Source of the DNA: Alphaproteobacteria bacterium
GTDB lineage: Bacteria; Myxococcota_A; UBA796; CAJQPC01
Assembly (NCBI GenBank): GCA_020632795.1
Contig: JACKEV010000006.1
Coordinates: 124,001-188,000, forward strand
Length of the DNA: 64,000 bases
Direction: 5' to 3'
Shown: positions 63,141 to 64,000 of the stretch, one piece after another
How positions within the stretch are numbered: the first letter of the stretch is position 1
How the letters are laid out: every line of letters starts with the position of its first letter
Notes under the pieces: model-generated
Database searches by the model: none
Told to the model about the DNA's origin: nothing
What the model saw: the letters and a program-made list of their open reading frames with translations, nothing else
Translations under genes and position numbers: made by a program

Positions 63141-63456
63141 CAAGGCACCAGGCCGAACCCCTCGCTCTGCTTCACAGCCTCCGGGCCGTCCTGCCTCGAC
63201 GCTCTCCAGCCGAGGCCGGGCCTGACCGCCCTCCGCCGCCATCCCCCGTCGCCGCATGCGCCCCCCGTCTCCCCCCACGGCACCAAGGGACCGACCGGCC
63301 GCCGGACGGACCGGGCGGCGCCTCGGGGTCGTTTCCGGGAGCCAGAGACCAGAATCTGCCCATGCGGGAGAAAACGCGCGCCCGCAGGTTGACCCACGCT
63401 CCGGCAGTGCCTACGCTAGGTCTTCATCGCGTCTGGCCCGACGCCACGGAGGATTC
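62692..63456. other. Noncoding region spanning the transposon right end
   Basis: From the transposase start to 63140 lies the untranslated right end of the transposon, including its long terminal repeat. From 63141 to 63456 no gene is seen on either strand that looks real. Confidence 0.5.
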
Positions 63457-64000
63457 GTGGACGTTTCGACGGTTGAATTCCAGCTCCCCTCGCTCGCACT
63501 GGACGGGGGGTTTGATGGGCTGCGCCTGGAGGTCGAGGAGCGCTGCGGCGCTGGACGCATCCCGCTGCGCTTCGCGTCTGTGCGGACCACCCCCACCGGG
63601 TTTGTGTGTGAGGTCGAGGCCATCACAGATCCGCCCGCGCAGGTTCAGGAATTCCCTTCGATCTTCCAGTTCCGCCAGCGTAGTGGCGCCCGTGGTGGAT
63701 CGTTCAACGCCGTGATGATCATCCCCACCGGGGTCGACTGTGCAATCGGCGGCCACGCGGGGGACGCGACCCCCGCTGCGAAGGTCCTGGGCGCGGTCTG
63801 TGACACCCTGGTGCTCCACCCGAACGTCGTGAACGCCAGCGACATCAACGAGCAGCCCGCCAACGCGCTCTACGTCGAGGGCAGCCTCATCTGCCGGCTG
63901 ATGATGGGCTCCATCGGACTGCGCACGGTCCGGCGGAACCGGGTCCTGCTGGTGACCGAGGCGCGGGACGACGGAGACAAGGTGCTCGACCAGGTGGTCA
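63457..64000 (+). CDS. DUF3326-type protein, C-terminus beyond window
   Basis: The frame is open from a GTG at 63457 to the window edge (181 codons). GGAGGA lies just upstream. After an N-terminal extension the sequence reads VMIIPTGVDCAIGGHAGDATPAAKVLGAVCDTLVLHPNVVNASDIN and then NALYVEGSLICRLMMG in outline. This is the pattern of DUF3326 proteins (PTG.....GGYAGDA, THPNV.N, NxLYVEG), which are conserved but uncharacterised. It stands outside the transposon. Confidence 0.8.
   Translation, partial: MDVSTVEFQLPSLALDGGFDGLRLEVEERCGAGRIPLRFASVRTTPTGFVCEVEAITDPPAQVQEFPSIFQFRQRSGARGGSFNAVMIIPTGVDCAIGGHAGDATPAAKVLGAVCDTLVLHPNVVNASDINEQPANALYVEGSLICRLMMGSIGLRTVRRNRVLLVTEARDDGDKVLDQVV

Noticed and set aside
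1..64000. Possible tRNA or rRNA genes
   Set aside because: No stretch with a recognisable rRNA core or tRNA T-loop pattern was noticed while reading; a covariance-model scan would be needed for certainty.

Overview
The window is 64 kb of very GC-rich bacterial chromosome (roughly 70% G+C by eye). Dense, often overlapping genes, many small lipoproteins with Asp/Thr/Ser-rich linkers after the lipobox, a group 3b-type NiFe hydrogenase and a type I-G CRISPR-Cas system suggest a deltaproteobacterial or myxobacterial lineage. No rRNA or tRNA gene was recognised, so this placement is an inference.

Layout. 1-5255 (minus): an operon-like run of an integral membrane protein, a small Tat-type subunit, a GMC oxidoreductase and a secreted coiled-coil protein cut by the window edge. 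5322-12428 (plus): a four-gene overlapping run of a fused 2Fe-2S/molybdopterin dehydrogenase, a probable outer-membrane protein, an MMPL/RND exporter and a nucleoside-phosphorylase-like protein. 12418-20112: single genes and short pairs (alpha/beta hydrolase, DUF3365-type heme lipoprotein, aldehyde dehydrogenase, ketopantoate-reductase-like protein, Asp-Ser-repeat lipoprotein, metallo-beta-lactamase-fold protein, cyclophilin, tRNA-binding-like domain). 21224-23169: a lower-GC pair, an HTH/ImmA-IrrE metallopeptidase coupled to a C39-like cysteine peptidase, the best candidate here for a little-described accessory system. 23222-31818: carboxylesterase, ArsN2-like acetyltransferase, NlpC/P60 hydrolase, two tandem paralogous lipoproteins, GH5-type glycosidase, SNase-like nuclease and two unknown proteins. 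31958-37048: a complete NAD(P)-linked hydrogenase operon with a cyclic-nucleotide-binding protein inside it, ending in its maturation protease and HypC. 37018-38214: a CapA-family protein.

38433-59310 is a type I-G (formerly I-U) CRISPR-Cas locus. The operon csb1-csb2-cas3-csb3-cas4/1-cas2 reads leftward on the minus strand into a leader and one very long array. I count 73 repeat copies of 37 bp and 72 spacers. Three insertion sequences have landed in the leader-distal part of the array: an IS4-family element with a 10-bp target duplication, an IS66-family element whose two flanks do not match, and a second IS66-family element with an 8-bp duplication. They separate the oldest 17 spacers from the leader. 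The leader-proximal block of 54 repeats looks uninterrupted and homogeneous. A 95-aa coiled-coil protein upstream of csb1 is separated from it by a strong intrinsic terminator.

60371-63140 is a transposon with long terminal inverted repeats that cut an AAA-type ATPase gene. The window ends in a DUF3326-type gene that runs off the right edge.
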